DNA from: CAZGCA01 sp964524145
GTDB taxonomy: Bacteria; Hydrogenedentota; CAZGCA01
Direction: 5' to 3'
NCBI GenBank assembly: GCA_964524145.1
Contig: CAZGCA010000069.1
Location: 1-33,007 of the forward strand
Length of the DNA: 33,007 nucleotides
Shown here: in pieces, positions 32,359 through 33,007 of the stretch
Layout: every line of letters starts with the position of its first letter
Numbering within the stretch: position 1 is the first letter of the stretch
Notes under the pieces: model-generated
The model's input: the letters and a program-made list of their open reading frames with translations, nothing else
Told to the model about the DNA's origin: nothing
Databases searched by the model: none
Position numbers and translations under genes: made by a program

Positions 32359-32931
32359 CTAGAGTTTGCCTGCTTCCTCGCGCAAGACCGAGACGTGGTA
32401 GGCCGCGTCCGGGCACCCGTTGAAGCATTCCTCGATGAATTCCAGCAGGGCGAGAATCTTATCCACGCGGCGCGCGTCCGAAGCACGCGACAGCTCCCAC
32501 TCGAGCGACGACAGGTCTTCGGCAACCGAGTCTTTGAGATCGATCTCGGCAAGGTCGGAGCTGGCGATGGCGTACAGGTTGTCCAGGGCCCGCTTGATAC
32601 GCGCGTCTATGTCAGGACCACGTTCATCCGGCTCGCGAGCGGTTTCCGGAAACAACAAGTCCAGTTTCAACGGGTCCTCGACAACGTCTATCCCGTCGGG
32701 GGAGATGCGCACCCCGCCAAAGAGGGTCCCTTCGCCAAACCGGCGCATACACTCGACGTACCCCCGCTCCTCGAGATAACAGACGAGGGGCCCCAACTCG
32801 CCACGAGCAAGGCCCGTCGCATCCACAATGTCTCGCGGGGTCAGCACCGATTGGGGCGTTTTCTCGAACGCCTTGTAGAGTGCAAGAAGTATCGTTCGTC
32901 TTTTCTGTTTATTGTCTCTCGCGGGCACCAT
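32359..32931 (-). CDS. Hypothetical protein with winged-helix-like N-terminus
   Basis: An unrecognised protein of about 190 residues. Residues about 10-75 (RRTILLALYKAFEKTPQSVL, TPRDIVDATGLARGELGPLV, CYLEERGYVEC) have the helix-turn-helix and wing pattern of small DNA-binding domains, followed by ISPDGIDVVEDP, a phrase common after such domains. The C-terminal half is acidic and helical (DIDARIKRALDNLYAIASSD). ATG 32931 with AGGAAA upstream is preferred over a TTG at 32976. TACAAT on the minus strand (32993-32988) could be its -10, with the -35 beyond the window. Its last codons (REEAGKL, then TAG) form one copy of the 23-bp direct repeat. It may be a regulator, but no target is evident. Confidence 0.7.
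   Translation of the reverse strand: MVPARDNKQKRRTILLALYKAFEKTPQSVLTPRDIVDATGLARGELGPLVCYLEERGYVECMRRFGEGTLFGGVRISPDGIDVVEDPLKLDLLFPETAREPDERGPDIDARIKRALDNLYAIASSDLAEIDLKDSVAEDLSSLEWELSRASDARRVDKILALLEFIEECFNGCPDAAYHVSVLREEAGKL
32360..32382. repeat. 23-bp direct repeat, copy 2 (right flank, within the 3' end of the hypothetical gene)
   Basis: Identical to 31690-31712. This copy contains the final seven codons and most of the stop codon of the 32359-32931 gene, and with copy 1 it brackets 647 bp holding the four-helix-bundle gene. Confidence 0.85.
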
Positions 32932-33007
32932 TTTCCTGCCTCGATCCCGGCTGCGCTGGACAAAGTGAATATCCAAGCACCATCCCCATTGTACCCAATG
33001 CGCCGAA

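Overview
The window is about 33 kb of moderately GC-rich, densely coded DNA from a flagellated, diderm (Gram-negative type) bacterium. L-ring and P-ring genes, a FadL/PorV-like outer-membrane protein and a heptosyltransferase-type enzyme show the outer membrane. Tandem O-antigen-ligase/TPR fusions, a DUF6807 protein, a eukaryotic-like Ser/Thr kinase and a four-helix-bundle-suffix gene are typical of uncultured lineages around the PVC group (Planctomycetota, Verrucomicrobiota, Lentisphaerota, Hydrogenedentes-like). I cannot name a species or phylum from the sequence alone. No rRNA, tRNA, CRISPR array, transposase or integrase was seen.

Region 1 (1-8.6 kb) is a surface-polysaccharide cluster: a 5'-truncated GT9 glycosyltransferase, two overlapping minus-strand polymerase/ligase-like membrane proteins with long C-terminal TPR arrays, a WecA/TagO-type initiating phosphoglycosyltransferase and a GT4 glycosyltransferase. 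A divergent promoter pair lies between the ligase genes and wecA.

Region 2 (8.6-13.9 kb) is a carbohydrate-related locus. A secreted glycoside-hydrolase-like TIM-barrel protein has a near-consensus promoter on the minus strand. Facing away from it is a plus-strand run of a PhnP-like metallo-hydrolase, a GHMP sugar kinase, a sugar-isomerase-like TIM barrel and a secreted DUF6807 protein. A 68-bp REP/MITE-like inverted repeat sits in the divergent gap.

Region 3 (13.9-20.0 kb) is a tight three-gene unit behind an extended -10 promoter: a membrane Ser/Thr kinase with periplasmic TPRs and a CsgG/FlgT-like C-terminus, an exported Ig-like/CsgG-like protein, and a FadL/PorV-like outer-membrane protein. 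This is the best candidate for an undescribed envelope system. It is followed by a monocistronic gene for a Pro/Glu-rich, probably disordered protein with its own strong promoter and terminator.

Region 4 (20.6-30.1 kb) is a flagellar cluster: a 518-bp hairpin-rich non-coding stretch, then flgF-flgG-flgA-flgH-flgI-flgJ(N-terminal type)-flgN-flgK-flgL, then fliW-csrA from a separate promoter. These build the distal rod, the L/P rings and the hook-filament junction, and supply the FliW-CsrA switch for flagellin translation. Flagellin, hook protein, flgB/flgC and the export apparatus lie outside the window.

Region 5 (30.1-33.0 kb) holds a small membrane protein, a DapA-superfamily aldolase with a degenerate active-site motif, a frameshifted four-helix-bundle-suffix gene bracketed by a 23-bp direct repeat, and a winged-helix-like hypothetical protein. 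The repeat is a copy of the 3' end of the winged-helix gene, which suggests that the four-helix-bundle gene arrived as a cassette.
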